Under the pieces are notes generated by a model. The model saw only the letters and a program-made list of their open reading frames with translations, searched no databases and was not told the origin of the DNA. From Bryum argenteum (Eukaryota > Streptophyta > Bryopsida > Bryales > Bryaceae): a stretch of DNA of 64,000 bases. A program made the position numbers and the translations under genes. Below are positions 52,389 through 64,000 of the stretch, piece after piece (the first letter of the stretch is position 1; each line of letters opens with the position of its first letter). The stretch lies in assembly GCA_037043015.1 (NCBI GenBank), contig CM073322.1, positions 3,049,601-3,113,600 of the forward strand, in the 5' to 3' direction.

Positions 52389-54058
52389 CTAAGTTCGATC
52401 GGCCCGCGGGGTTGCCCACTCCACACGTAAAATTAGGTTGTCATATCCGTAGCCATCCAATTTGTTGATTGCTCGAATTGCATCATCCCTGCACATCAAT
52501 GCCACACGATCAAAAGCTTCAGTACTGCTGATATCATCCTCTCCTGTCACTGAGATACAACCGAAAGCGTCTCTGCAGGTTTGAATGCAAAAATGGGATG
52601 CTATGAAGCGCTAATTTCATAGATCCTGGCTGAAACATTAATATGAAAACAAATGAAATCGGCTGCCAAGATGACACTTTCACTAGATTAAAACAGAAGA
52701 AAGAATACATACCAAATGTAAAGTTTGTAAGCAAGAAGAGTGCGTAAGGCTATAAAAGATTTTGAAAAGAAAAAACGTTAAGACATGATCAAAATACTGG
52801 CAGAATCATTCTCGAACCGAAGAACAACGGATGCCTTAATGTGGAATTAGGAAGTAACTGCCGTATTAAGAGTCTCTCGATCATGAAAAGTGTGTTTGAA
52901 TGGGGAAAGGTAGATCACTGGAATTAGTGTTACGACCAAGAGTCTCGCTATAATGAAAAAGTGCGTTTGAATGAGGACAGACAGATTACTAAAGTTAGCG
53001 TAGCGACAAAAGAAAGATTATGCGCACTTCTGAAATAAAACAGTCACACAATGAAAGGTGGTAAGATAGAAAGAGAACATACCGGTTAACAAAATTGATG
53101 AAGGCAAAACCACGGCTAAGTCCAGTTTCCCGATCGAAGGCGACGTAGATACGAGAAATAGCACCAAAAGGTCGAAAAAGCTCCTGGAGATCTTGCTCGC
53201 GAGTGTCCTCAGACAAATTCGTAACACGAATGGAATTATCATCTCTCCCTCGTCGCATGCTTTCTCCTCCATCAGCTTTGCCACCTGACCGCATGCTCGG
53301 CGGCACATATGATCCTTTGCCCCCTGCTGCTGCCGAGGACAAGCTAGGAACTCCCATGTCGTCATCGGGTGGTGGCTTTAAATCGCCTCCCGGAAGAAAG
53401 CCTTTCGTCGCAGCAATGTCCTTGAACGGACACTTCGACGTCCAGTGATCTCCTTTCTTCCCACACGTCCTGCATACGATCAGTGACGCGTTTCCAAGAC
53501 TGGCTAAATCAGCTCCCTTCTCTGGCTCTGGCTTTGATCCTGCAGGTCGCGTCCGCTCCAAGAAAATCTCTTCCGTTGACACAACTGTTAAGTTGTCTGA
53601 GGCGTTTTGACCAAGCGCATCGCCGAATTTCTTTAACGATCGCCTCCTGATCGCAGCTGGATTCAGCTTCTTTACCTGTTAACATCCAATCCAAAACAGT
53701 TCACACAATGTAAAGTAGAACACTTTGCTACATTACTTTCTCTTTCAAGGTAACTTGACTCAATTAACACTGATTCTCTGCATGGCGCGACACCGGATCC
53801 AAGCTTAAGGTAAACAAGCTGTAAAATGATCACGGATAATTTCGGTAGAAAGATAATCAAGAATTGTTGTACCTGTTTCTTGACTCGAACGGTCTTGGTA
53901 ACCTTAGTGCGGACTCCGTCCTCATTCTTCCGCCATTCGATAATGATTTTCACTCCCTTTTCATCGGGGCCGATGACTTGAGTAGGCGGCAAAACGCCTT
54001 CAATTCCTTCATCTTCTTCAGCTGCATCTCCCCACCGGAAGTCCCGTCGTCCTCCCAT
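52389..54058 (-). CDS. TIF3G1: Translation initiation factor eIF3 subunit G
   Basis: RNA-binding subunit of the cytosolic eIF3 complex, used in scanning and reinitiation. Three exons, 53873-54058, 53083-53675 and 52389-52488, total 879 nt, or 292 aa and a stop, as in other plants. The N-terminal eIF3G motif LPPTQVIGPDEKGVK is followed by a zinc knuckle (C130, C133, H139, C144 in CRTCGKKGDHWTSKC). A G/S/P-rich linker contains GSYVPPSMR. The C-terminal RRM has RNP2 IRVTNL (211-216) and RNP1 RGFAFINF (250-257), and ends YDNLILRVEWATPRADRT. All splice borders are GT/AG and the frame is intact. An upstream in-frame ATG exists, but MGGRRDFRW matches family length better. Confidence 0.96.
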
Positions 54059-55758
54059 GATGAACGACGCCAATATGAAGTTCTGATAAATTAACAGCAA
54101 GAAATATCGGAAGCTCGAATCGGAGGTGAGCTATGGCGAGTGAGCTCGAAAGATGTGCAACGACGAGCTGCAACCGTATTAGCCCTAACTGGCTTCCTTG
54201 TTACTGTAAATCCAACAAGCGCCTTAATATCACTTAGCCTCTCTAATATCACCTTCCCTAGTCTGAAGTTGTTACATTATTAAAAAATGTATTCTCTGTG
54301 GATTGAACAAAGATTGTGCATTACATTGAAGATAATATGGTCGCACTAGTTCATATAAAATATTTATTAATTTTCACTTTAGTAATAATTAACTATGTTT
54401 ACATGATTTCCACTCTCTAAGTGGTATAAATGATTATTTGTTGAATGAAAAATATTCATTAGAAGTGGAACGTTATATTAGAGTGTAATCATGCAGTGCG
54501 GTAATGCTTATTACCATCTTCACTGTAACCAAAAAAGTGCTTCCTATCATATATCTCCCAACACAACAGAGATAATCATATTTACACAAGGCTTTGTGGT
54601 TGTGTGGAAAGAGGCATATTTTCTTGTAATCGTTTAGTAAGACAAAGTGGGGTATAGCTATTAAATCACTCTCCAAATCACTTTCTCTCAGTCCATAATT
54701 GTTTGTTTTTTGTGCTCTAATGCAAATTTTATTTTTAGTATTTATGAGTATGACTAAAATAAAGGTTTTTTCTATGCACTTATTGTAAATACTACACATT
54801 ACATGAGGTTGGTTTTTGCAACCCTACCTATGATGCAAATGGCTCATGTAAAGCCAACTCTACTCGTGTGTTGGAGCTAGAGAGTTTGCGCTCAAGGGAT
54901 TTCGAGAAACTAGCATAGACAAGAAAGAAGTGCACTGGAAGACATAGCAATGAAGTAAATTGTGAGAATCGGTGATAAATTGGAAAGTATCAAGTATCTA
55001 CTTCTACATCCAACTCTACACATAGTTCTAACATTGCGATATGTACTAGCTTTTGTTTTTTGTTCAAATTCAGCTGGAAGAATGTTAAAACTACGTTCTA
55101 ACAATTTTGTTGACATTCAATTTATTTCTTGTTCACATGGTGATACAACATTCAAAAAAATTTACAACAATGTAAATGGGTGTTTCTTGAATTAGTATGC
55201 AATAATTTACTTGTTTTAGACTCGCTTTCTACAATTTAACAATATCTATTTGTTCCTTTCCAATTAGGCAACGAGTTTTTGTTTTCAAAGCTGAATATAT
55301 CTCATGTCACTTAAGAATGAGGTATAAAGACAAAATAAATAAATGTTAGAAAGGGGAGACAAAAGGAGACAATGTGTAAACTTTTGTGAGGATTGTAGAT
55401 TACATGTAAAAGGTAGTTACCAAATTCCTATATTAATACCTTTTAAAAAATTTCATCTTACATTATAAGATAGAAATTTTTAAGGGTGATATAGATAACT
55501 AGATAATTTGACTACTAGAATTAATACTTCAATAAGCATATTGTGATAAGTAATAAAGTAACTAGGTTCCATCAATCCTTGAAGGTCCACAAGGAGCTCA
55601 AACGAACAACATTAGGTAGAGGAATTAGTCAAAGAGACAACTACATTAACGCAGAAAAAACCAAGTTTTAACAACCTTGCGATAGAAGAATATACTAGGC
55701 AAGTAGAAGAGTGCTTTACCTTCCCTCCGAATCCCTTGCAATTAACTTTTCTTCTTAA
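54059..55758. other. Intergenic, upstream of eIF3G
   Basis: AT-rich. The eIF3G promoter should lie at the left end. Several short frames, none convincing. Confidence 0.4.
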
Positions 55759-56018
55759 CCCCTAAAGATCCAAGAAAGCCGAAATGGCTTTTTGGAATTT
55801 CCGCAGGGAAAAATTTCAGCCAACTTTGACCATTATAATCTCAAAATTGGAGAAAAATTAACGGTTCAAATTTGTCACTAGAGTAAAGGGTCAAGTTAGC
55901 TTCAAGATCTTACGGTTGGATTTTCTAATTAATGCTTAGATTGAGTTTCTTTGGGCCTGAAGTAGAAGAAGGTTCTTTTTGATGATTTAGACAATTTTGT
56001 ATCAAGGATCTTTAGGGG
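55759..56018. mobile_element. TTAA-flanked MITE, copy 3
   Basis: 260 bp with perfect 13-bp inverted ends CCCCTAAAGATCC and GGATCTTTAGGGG, flanked by TTAA at 55755-55758 and 56019-56022. It has the best preserved ends of the three copies. Internal 'cttcaagatcttacggttgg' matches 'cttcaagatcttatagtt' in copy 1. No coding capacity. Confidence 0.85.
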
Positions 56019-56022
56019 TTAA

Positions 56023-58011
56023 GCGATAAAATCATACAAACTATATGAACCAATTCTCCATCAATATTCCTCTTCAAGCAAAATAAGACCTCGAGAAGCA
56101 CATATGATTGTGCCTAGAAAAGGACTAACGAGGCCTTGGAGCTCGTGAGGACCATTAAGGGTTAATAACAATGGTTTCAAAGAACAATACATAACCGTTC
56201 CAGTATCTTGCGTATGTGTCACTTCTTCATTGGCTTCGAGCATGCTTGTTAAAATTCAATAATGTATGTCTATGAACGGTTATAAACTAGAAACAAAGGA
56301 TTATAGCATCTGATGTGACCTATGACCTTACCACAGATGATAACTCAGTAGATTAGATAGTACTGATTTGTCAAAAGTGGTTGATGTCAAAATTTTGGTA
56401 ATTGTATATAATTTTACCAAAAATTGTCGCAATATGAGGCACTTCAGTAATCTGGCATGTATTAATCTTTATCTATGGCAAAACTAGATTACTCGTACTT
56501 AGCTTGGCATTTGATGTCTACAAAAAGGAAACACATGATGCTTATTCATAGCAGAAGCTTAAACGTTCGGAAATATGGGTTGAATGTTTGGACGAGTTCG
56601 CAACTGGTTCCTGAAAAATTAGGGTTTGGATACTTGTACCTTGGCCATTTACAGCATGGGTTGCTTGCCAATGATTGAAAATTCGCGAGTTATGAGAAAT
56701 AGCTTGATGAGTCAAGAAACCTCCCCATTGTTCTTGTTGTTTTCACAAAGAACCTAGTTGTTGCTGCAAAGAGCTTTGTTGCTACAAAGCTTCAGATAAT
56801 TGTTGTTTATGAAGTGCATTCTCTCTACGGAGTACGACCACATTCTCTTGCAAAGTAAACTTGGCTTTTTTCTTTTTAGCTTCCGCAACTATTGAGAGTA
56901 AACATGGCATTCAAATCTTTGTATGGATTCTCAATAACGTATTGAGCCCAGAATCACAATTCCTCTTTGACCAGAAAAGCTAGTGTTGCTTGCACAGATA
57001 TTTGTTCCGGTAGTAGCAATAGGTTACGAAATATGATTGGAAATAATTGGCTGCATACCAAAAATTGGTGCACGTTCTACGCCGTCAACATTGGGCTAGA
57101 TACATGGCCAAGAACTAAGATTTGATCCTTGAATTGGGATTGATGATAGAAGAGGATTGATAATTGGTGGTTGAGGATCAGGAGGCAAGGTTCTTGGGTC
57201 AATATCAAGCTCTTAGTCGTAATCTCCATGCTCCGTCATAACAAAAGTATGCGGCCTTGAACCTTTATTTGCTTCATTCCAGTCAAAAACCTTAATTTCC
57301 TAATCTCTCTGGAAATTCCATTGTTTACCGTTAGAGGTAGGTGTCGCTAAGTTTTGCGCTACTCTACTTCATAATATTTACTATGATCATGACGTTGAAT
57401 GCCTTGTGGCCAGAATTTGAAGCGATATCCTCCAATGGCACTTTTGCAATTCACCTTCAAGTAATTGTCATGACTTTCTTTGAATTATTGGTGTAGTCTC
57501 TAATCAATCCAATAACAGTTGTCATATCGCGAATAAAGTGTTTCATTGTAGATTTCTTGAGGTTAGTATTTTTTTTTAAACCTCGCAATCCTCTTTGAAT
57601 GTTGTATGGGCAATAAGAACTGGTGGCCCTGCTTCAAACTTTTTGACATATAAGTCAAAAAGGACTTTGAAGGTGTGGATGACATCACGATCCTCAGAGT
57701 AAACAACATCACAAGAATGTTTGGGATGGTATTTTGTCAATGTTGCCTTGTGATTCTTCTAAAGTGTTCAAACCTTGTTAAAAGACATAAAGTGAAATGT
57801 ATAATTAAATTAGAATATTAAACTCCAACAAGCAGATATAACAATAAACCTTCACATTACTTCCTTAAGTGATGCAATCTAATGAAATCCTAGGGATCCA
57901 TTTGAAGTGAGGTGAAATTTGTCATTATCATCTTTGAACTGCTAAAAGTTTTCTAATTCTTACACCAATGCGTAATCGTAATTAAACACTTAAATTTTTG
58001 AAAGCTCACGA

Positions 58012-58069
<58 letters not shown>

Positions 58070-59518
58070 ACGTACATATGAGTTTCTAATCCCAAACAAT
58101 ACAATACATGCGCGATAGAATACAACTTCCGAGTGCACACTCTTTCATCTTAGTATCTGTGGTTACATTTTTTGATATAAAAGTTGACTTTCTTGCTTCA
58201 AATTTTGAACTTTGAAAACTACGTAGTCATCAGTATGGTCTGCCATGGAAACACCAAGGAATAGTATGCAAGACATAATATAGACACCTTTAAAAACCAA
58301 ATTCATTATCCTTTATTGAAAGAGTATGATTTCTTCGATGATGCAATGATATCTTTAAATACCATGATCTTACTAATGGTATTAAATTTGAATGATCTTA
58401 CTAATGGTATTAAATTTGAATGATCTTACCAATGGTCAGAAATTTGAATCTTTTATTTGGAGTAGGCATGCATGTACAAGAAGGTAATAGATCTTCTAGC
58501 TGCATCTTGAAAAATACATCAAAGTTCAAAAATTTGCACTTTGCTTTGATAAGAGCAATTTTGAGGGCTTACAAGGAGCAGATTTGAGGCCCCACAAGGC
58601 TTACGAGATCACCCCAATAACACCATTTAAAGTATTAAGATTGACATGATTATTTCAATCATAATGATTGTGACGATGCTCATAATTTGAATCAATGAGA
58701 CTATTTTATTCAACTACAAATATTAATTTCAAATACTGGCCTCCTAAAGTATATGATTAATGTGATAACTGGCTTCAATGAGGGCATCAGTGGTAAGAGA
58801 GAAAGCAAGGATATGTTTGGAAAAGTACCACGCACCTAAAGAATGTCGCTACTCTTTTGTCCTCTGTTCACGTAACACTTCCGCAAATCCTCATAATGAT
58901 ATCGTTGGCTTCATTGCCAAAGTACACCAAATAACACTCCAAATATTTGAAACAACGATTTGATGATTTGAGAGTTAGAATATGAAAGTTAATCAACGTG
59001 ACAAATTCTTCGCATTTCAAATGGTAGTTTTGAATATTTTGAGTATACGGAAATAAAGTCATTAGTACATCTGATTGCCTAGAATTAATTAAATCGTTTA
59101 ATGAAGTTTTATTCAACTCATCTCCATAAAAAGGAGGGGAGTAGTTGATAGATTCTTTTAATTTTCCAAGCGCAATGTTGAAATTGATGATAAAGTGTTG
59201 TACCTTTGCAATCAAGTTCTTTTTACCATGGAGTGAGCAATATACATTTTAATTTCCATTGGGAAAGTTATGCTCAGCTACTGTAATGCACCATGAACCA
59301 CATGTGCTCAATAATCGTATCCTAGAACCGCTTCCTCTTCCACCTGCAGATTCTATCATGACTTTCGAACATAATGCTGGAGAGAGAAGTTCTGTTGATG
59401 ATGGTACCTCCATAGGGATAGTAGCTCTCCTTGCGGACTGTGAATCCTCGAGCTTCACCACATCACTGCCCAACTCAAGCTTTGCGGCATCACGATCACG
59501 GACGCCAAACTAATCAAT
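56023..59518. other. AT-rich intergenic DNA with microsatellites
   Basis: No intact gene. A (AT)n run lies at 58014-58064. A 28-bp unit containing GATCTTACTAATGGTATTAA is repeated three times at about 58364-58449. Short frames such as the minus-strand one at 58868-59215 have no recognisable domain. 56700-57900 may be decayed transposon sequence, but I cannot assign it. Confidence 0.4.
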
Positions 59519-62500
59519 AAGACACTAAACTCTTTTCCTCCCGCATATCCTATTTTATCTCAGCAATACCGAAACATGAAATTCACACGCTACTCAGAGC
59601 TTATAAAGTATCTGCAGGTTGGAGAACAACAACAACAAATCCTCCTCCAAAATGCAGAGAAACGACCGGCTCGTGAAATTTACTCCACTGAAAAGACATC
59701 ACCTACCACCAGAACGACAACAACGCCAACCTCGGCATCGAAAGCCAGCAATTCGGAACGCGAAGCTCACACTTTTGAAGCACCCACGCGACCCCCGAAA
59801 GGCGGTTTTGTGAAGCCAAAAAGCCATTGGAGAAAGCAACCTTACAAGATCACGCGCTATTTACCAGGTCAGAAATCTGGAACCTCAAGCAGTCCTCCTG
59901 CATGTCAAGTCAAGGGGAGCTGCCACAAATGTGGTAGACCCGGGCATTACGCTCGGGAGTGCAGAGCATCCGAATACATTGTAAATATGTAGAAGGAGCT
60001 ACAGGCACTCAAAGGTTCGAAAATACAAGCTCACTCGTTAGATGCCCCCTCTTTATCGGACCTCGATCCAGAAAACTACATGGTGGGTTGCGGATCCACT
60101 ACCGTTGAGGCCAACATTGCTTTACACGATAGTGCATCCACTCACACCATACTCCAAGACCAAACATTTTTCGAGTTCAAAACTCATAATGAGCCTTGGC
60201 AAACTTGTGATCTAATCACAATCGCAAGGAAACAAAGTTTCCGCTTCCGTGAGGGCCGAGCACACATAGTGTTACCCGGGGAAGCCCCCCTCATCTGCGA
60301 ACGAGCAATGTATGTTCCTGGCGTCCCCCGTAGCCTGATCAGCTACAAGGACCTAAGGGCTAGTAACATTCACATCTCCATAGTCCATGACAATGGGGGA
60401 GAAGTGTTGGAATTGGGGAGCGAGCATAGACTGTTGGCCGCAGCACGAGCGGGTGCTAGCGGACTTTATGAGCTCCCAATCCGAGGAAAAGTTCCAGCAC
60501 TCCCACGGGCAATGGACATGCCTCCTTCCTTACGACAGTTAGAAGGGCGGATCATTGGCATCATCGATTGAGACATTCCGGCACAACAATGATAAGGAGG
60601 ACGATATCAATCCTTAGCGGCCACAAGTTGAGCACCCGAGACGCGGAGCACACCTAAGAGCGCCATGCATGCTCCAAGGCAAGTTCATCCGGTAGCCTTC
60701 GAAATGGAAGCACCCAAACGAGATGCCAACACCCCTCTTCCGCCTCCAAGGCGATTGGTGCGACCTTATCTCCCCTGAATCAGGTCAGTTCAAATACTTT
60801 TTTGTATTAGCTGATGCGTGGGGGAGACATACGGAAGTCTCACTTCTTACCACCCGGAACATGGTATTACTCAATACCTTAGCCATGCTCATTAGATACA
60901 AAAACCACTACTCAAAATGTCCTATATGTCATCTTAAAATGGACAACGCTTCAGAATTCAAATCCCATGCATTTGAGAGTTTTTGTATAGCTCCAGGGAT
61001 CGAGCTTTCCTATTTTGTGCCATATGAGCATGCACAGAATGGCCTTGCAGAAGCTGTAATAAAGAAAATTCAGTTGATAGTTTGACCATTGCTATTTCAC
61101 GCCAACCTCCCCTCCCAGTTTTGGGGACATGCGGTGCTACATGCCGCAACTCTCCTAAAACTAAAACCGACTCTTCTACAGACTTAAATCCCGTTAGAAC
61201 TTGCATCGGGAAGAACACCTTACATAGCTCACCTCAGAACGTTTGGTTGCGAGGTCTGGGTACCAGCTCAGAACCAAAACAAAGGACTATATAAACTCAT
61301 CGAGTCAAAGGTGTATACTTAAGATTCGACTCGCAGAGTATTATACGATATAAAATTCCCAACCAGGACGATGTATACAAAGCTAGATTTCAGAATTGCA
61401 AGTTCGTAGAATCTCGCTTTCCCGAAACTCAGAGCCGCAACAAACCTACTCTCACACTAAACTTTTGTGATTCATAAACCCTTACTCTCAATCCAGATCC
61501 TAGAACCGCACTCACACATAGTGAATGCCAGAAACTCCTCAATCTTCAACAGCTAGCCGAAAAGATTCCGGACGGATTCCACTTCGGCCCCAGAATCATA
61601 CGCAGTCCAGTACCAGGCTTAGGGAACCCCAGGTTCTGGTAGCAATTCCAAGTAAGAAACGCATAGTGCAAACCTCTCTCTTAGCTGACCAGTCTTTCGA
61701 GGTCGATAGCCTATCATGAGACGACCTCGAAGCTTTTGTGTCTACTCTATCCAATATTGATTCTGATCCTCAAACTCTAGAACAGGCAAAGAAACGAGTA
61801 GATTGGCCTCAGTGGCACGAAGCTTTACAAGCAGAATATAGCTCGTTACGCAAACCCGAAGTTTTCGGAGAATTGGTCCACAATCTTAGCTCACCGCCTA
61901 TTGGACACAAAATTGTGTTTACTAGGAAAATGGATGAACAAGGAAAAATCCTACGCTATAAAATTCGACTTGTAGCCCAGGCATATGCTTAGAAACCCGG
62001 GATAGATTTTGAACAAACATACTCTCCCGTGATGGATAGCACATCATTCCGCTATTTGCTTAGCTTAGCAACTCAACATACGCTAGAAACCCGGCTCATG
62101 GATGTAGTCACGACATACTTATACGGGAATTTAGACAGTGAGTTGTACATTAAGCCACCCCCCGAATTTCTACCTCCATCTCGCCCACCACCGGCGGGAA
62201 AATTTTCCGGGCTTCGCATCCGCAAAGCCCTTTATGGCCTTAAGCAGGCAGGAAGAGCATAGTACCACCATCTCAAAACATACCTCATGGCTCACGGTTT
62301 TTCAAACCATCCAGCCTTGCCTTGTGTCTTTACACTTCTGAGTTTATTATTCTGGCGGTCTATGTCGATGACTTCAACTCGATTGGCACCCGAAAGTTGT
62401 CTCGCAAGGTGGAATCAATACTAACAAAACAATTCGAAATGAAATTGTAAGGACGTACGACGTTTTGCCTTGGTCTTCAGATTAAGCATTGTGCAGATGG

Positions 62501-63640
62501 AAGCTTGTTGCTTCACTAACAAACTTACACAAGAAAGCTCCTGCGCACCTTCAACATGGACACCGCAAACGCATTGACAGCGCCCATGATAGGGAAGTCC
62601 AAAAGCAAAGATGATCCATATCGCCCAACCGAAGAGAATGAGGAGGAGATCGAGAAGCGACAATATCTCGCAGCAGTTGGAGCGCTACTGTACTTAGCCA
62701 CCAACGCCCGACCTGACATCAGCTTTTCAGTCAGCATGCTGGCGCGCCACAACCAACGACCAACCTCACGCCACTGGCAAGGTATCAAACATCTGATGCG
62801 GTACCTACGTGGCGCCGAGGACCTCGGCCTTCACTTCAAGCCGGACTACAGCGGGATCATTGGCTACGCCGACACTGGATATAAGACCGAGCCCACGCTC
62901 ATTTTCGAGGACAACGCCGCCTGCATCGAACAAGTCTCATCCGGATTTATCAAGTCCAACAGGGTTAAACATATCAGCCCGTAGTTGTTCGGCTACACCC
63001 AGGAACTTACGAGCACAGGCCAGATCGAAATACAAAAGTTGCCTCAGCGGAGAACATCGCGGATCTCCTCACAAAGGCACTTCCAGCTTCGCAGCATTGC
63101 AAGCTCATACAACTGGCGGACATGTGTAGCTTATCCGAACTGTAAGCTCTGAGGGCGTCATCACTATTTTATCCACTGGAGTTTTTAACGAGGATGACAC
63201 CCTCAAGGAGGATTGTTAAGAGAGAGTTAGATGAGTACATTCATCATGGCAGTAGATCCTCTGAGGATTATGGCGGCTAGTTCCGCCTGCCAAAAATGGC
63301 TTGTACCTTGCCCTCTCTTTCTGATAAAGTTGGCTTCTCACAAAGCTCTTACTCTCTTCTTGTCAACTTTTGCTCATGCTATCTCGTAACAGTTGCCTCC
63401 ACGGGAATATGAGATAAGATAGGGAGGAGTAAGACATAAAGGCTCTTATAAGTACTTCTGGAGGCCTTTAATACTTAAGGTAGGAATACCCTAGAAGGCT
63501 CATATTTCTAAAGTTGAGCCTTCGGAAGAGCTCTTACTTCTAGCTGTCTTTGCATCCTAACATACCTTCATGGTGTTTGTGTATGGCTTGACTTATGTCA
63601 CTACAAGAGTTTTTGCACCCATAGTCAATTTTCTCTACAC
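59519..63640 (+). mobile_element. Ty1/copia retrotransposon, broken fossil
   Basis: Parts in copia order: gag zinc knuckle (CHKCGRPGHYARECRA, about 59919-59967), protease-like DSASTHTI (60130), integrase core (FKYFFVLADAW...HAQNGLAEA, 60780-61060), reverse transcriptase (WHEALQAEY, 61800, to ALYGLKQAGRA, 62250, and YVDDFNS near 62360) and RNase H (AVGALLYLATNARPDISFSV, 62680 onward). A purine tract near 63203 precedes a TGTTAAGAGAGAG start at 63214, which looks like the 3' LTR. No matching 5' LTR is seen, so the left border is approximate. The coding region is interrupted several times and the element looks dead and of moderate age. Confidence 0.85.
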
Positions 63641-64000
63641 TTTATTATGACTTCATAAAGATCATATTCACTTATAAGTGTATGTAAGGTAGTTAGGACA
63701 CTTAAAATCACAAAAGTTAGTGTTTGGAGGTGTTTTGGAGGCATGTATGCTGATTTTGTAAGAGTCGAGGTTAGAAGCTCACTATAGCTTTCATCCAAGG
63801 CAAGCGGATGAAAGCACACAAGACTTTGTCTTTTATGGGATGAGTGACGTTTTTCATCCATTAACAACTCATAAAATTCATATTTAGGATCTTTCATCCA
63901 AACATTTCTTCATGACAATTGAGTCGTCTCTCTCCTGCTTCTTTATTGCATCTAACTTTCGCCCTAAGTGAGCTCCGAGAGGCTTGTGAGTTCTTGGCAA
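63641..64000. other. Right edge, no feature found
   Basis: AT-rich. The minus-strand frame at 63625-63897 has no recognisable domain. Confidence 0.4.

Noticed and set aside
58364-58449. Possible CRISPR-like array
   Set aside because: The 28-bp units are directly adjacent with no spacers and lie in plant nuclear DNA; it is a simple tandem repeat.

Overview
The window looks like a nuclear chromosome segment of a land plant, most likely an angiosperm. The evidence is three host housekeeping genes with plant-type introns, a CACTA (En/Spm) transposon of plant type, a Ty1/copia fossil, and a Stowaway MITE whose ends read CTCCCTCCGT. The species cannot be named from the sequence. All three confident host genes lie on the minus strand. 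I rebuilt each exon by exon and each closes in frame: organellar tryptophanyl-tRNA synthetase (383-4538, 16 exons, 419 aa), the WD40 actin-depolymerisation cofactor AIP1 (45834-50000, 6 exons, 610 aa) and translation initiation factor eIF3 subunit G (52389-54058, 3 exons, 292 aa).

Between TrpRS and AIP1 (about 5.6-45.5 kb) lies a gene-poor mosaic of repeats. It is made of diverged copies of the same few modules: E (5.65-6.95 and 35.85-36.97 kb), A (five copies), D (several, in both orientations) and B (a MITE-like module with CCTCAATTCCG termini, eight copies or fragments). Modules A, E and D carry gene-like minus-strand remnants that I do not recognise. Younger insertions can be dated against uninterrupted copies in the same window: a TTAA-flanked MITE, a 1.25-kb insert with its own reading frame, and a 1.8-kb element with TG/CA ends.

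The most striking object is a structurally complete CACTA transposon (16957-28285, 11,329 bp). It has matching CACTAGTACAAA termini and a TGC target duplication, and sits inside a 54-bp minisatellite. It carries two divergent genes: a TNP2-type transposase (minus strand, 22674-18130) and a Ptta/En/Spm-type accessory gene (plus strand, 23128-27469). TGACT/AGTCA palindromes cluster at both ends and again in the shared promoter. Unusually, a SET-domain (histone-methyltransferase-like) segment sits between the transposase-associated zinc motif and the TNP2 catalytic region. A phase-compatible intron would splice it in frame into the transposase. This is the best candidate here for something undescribed.

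A TTAA-flanked MITE family has three copies, one of which makes up most of AIP1 intron 3. A 927-bp foldback element with TA flanks lies just downstream of eIF3G. The right end (59.5-63.6 kb) holds a broken copia element. The remaining intergenic DNA is AT-rich and holds nothing I can name.
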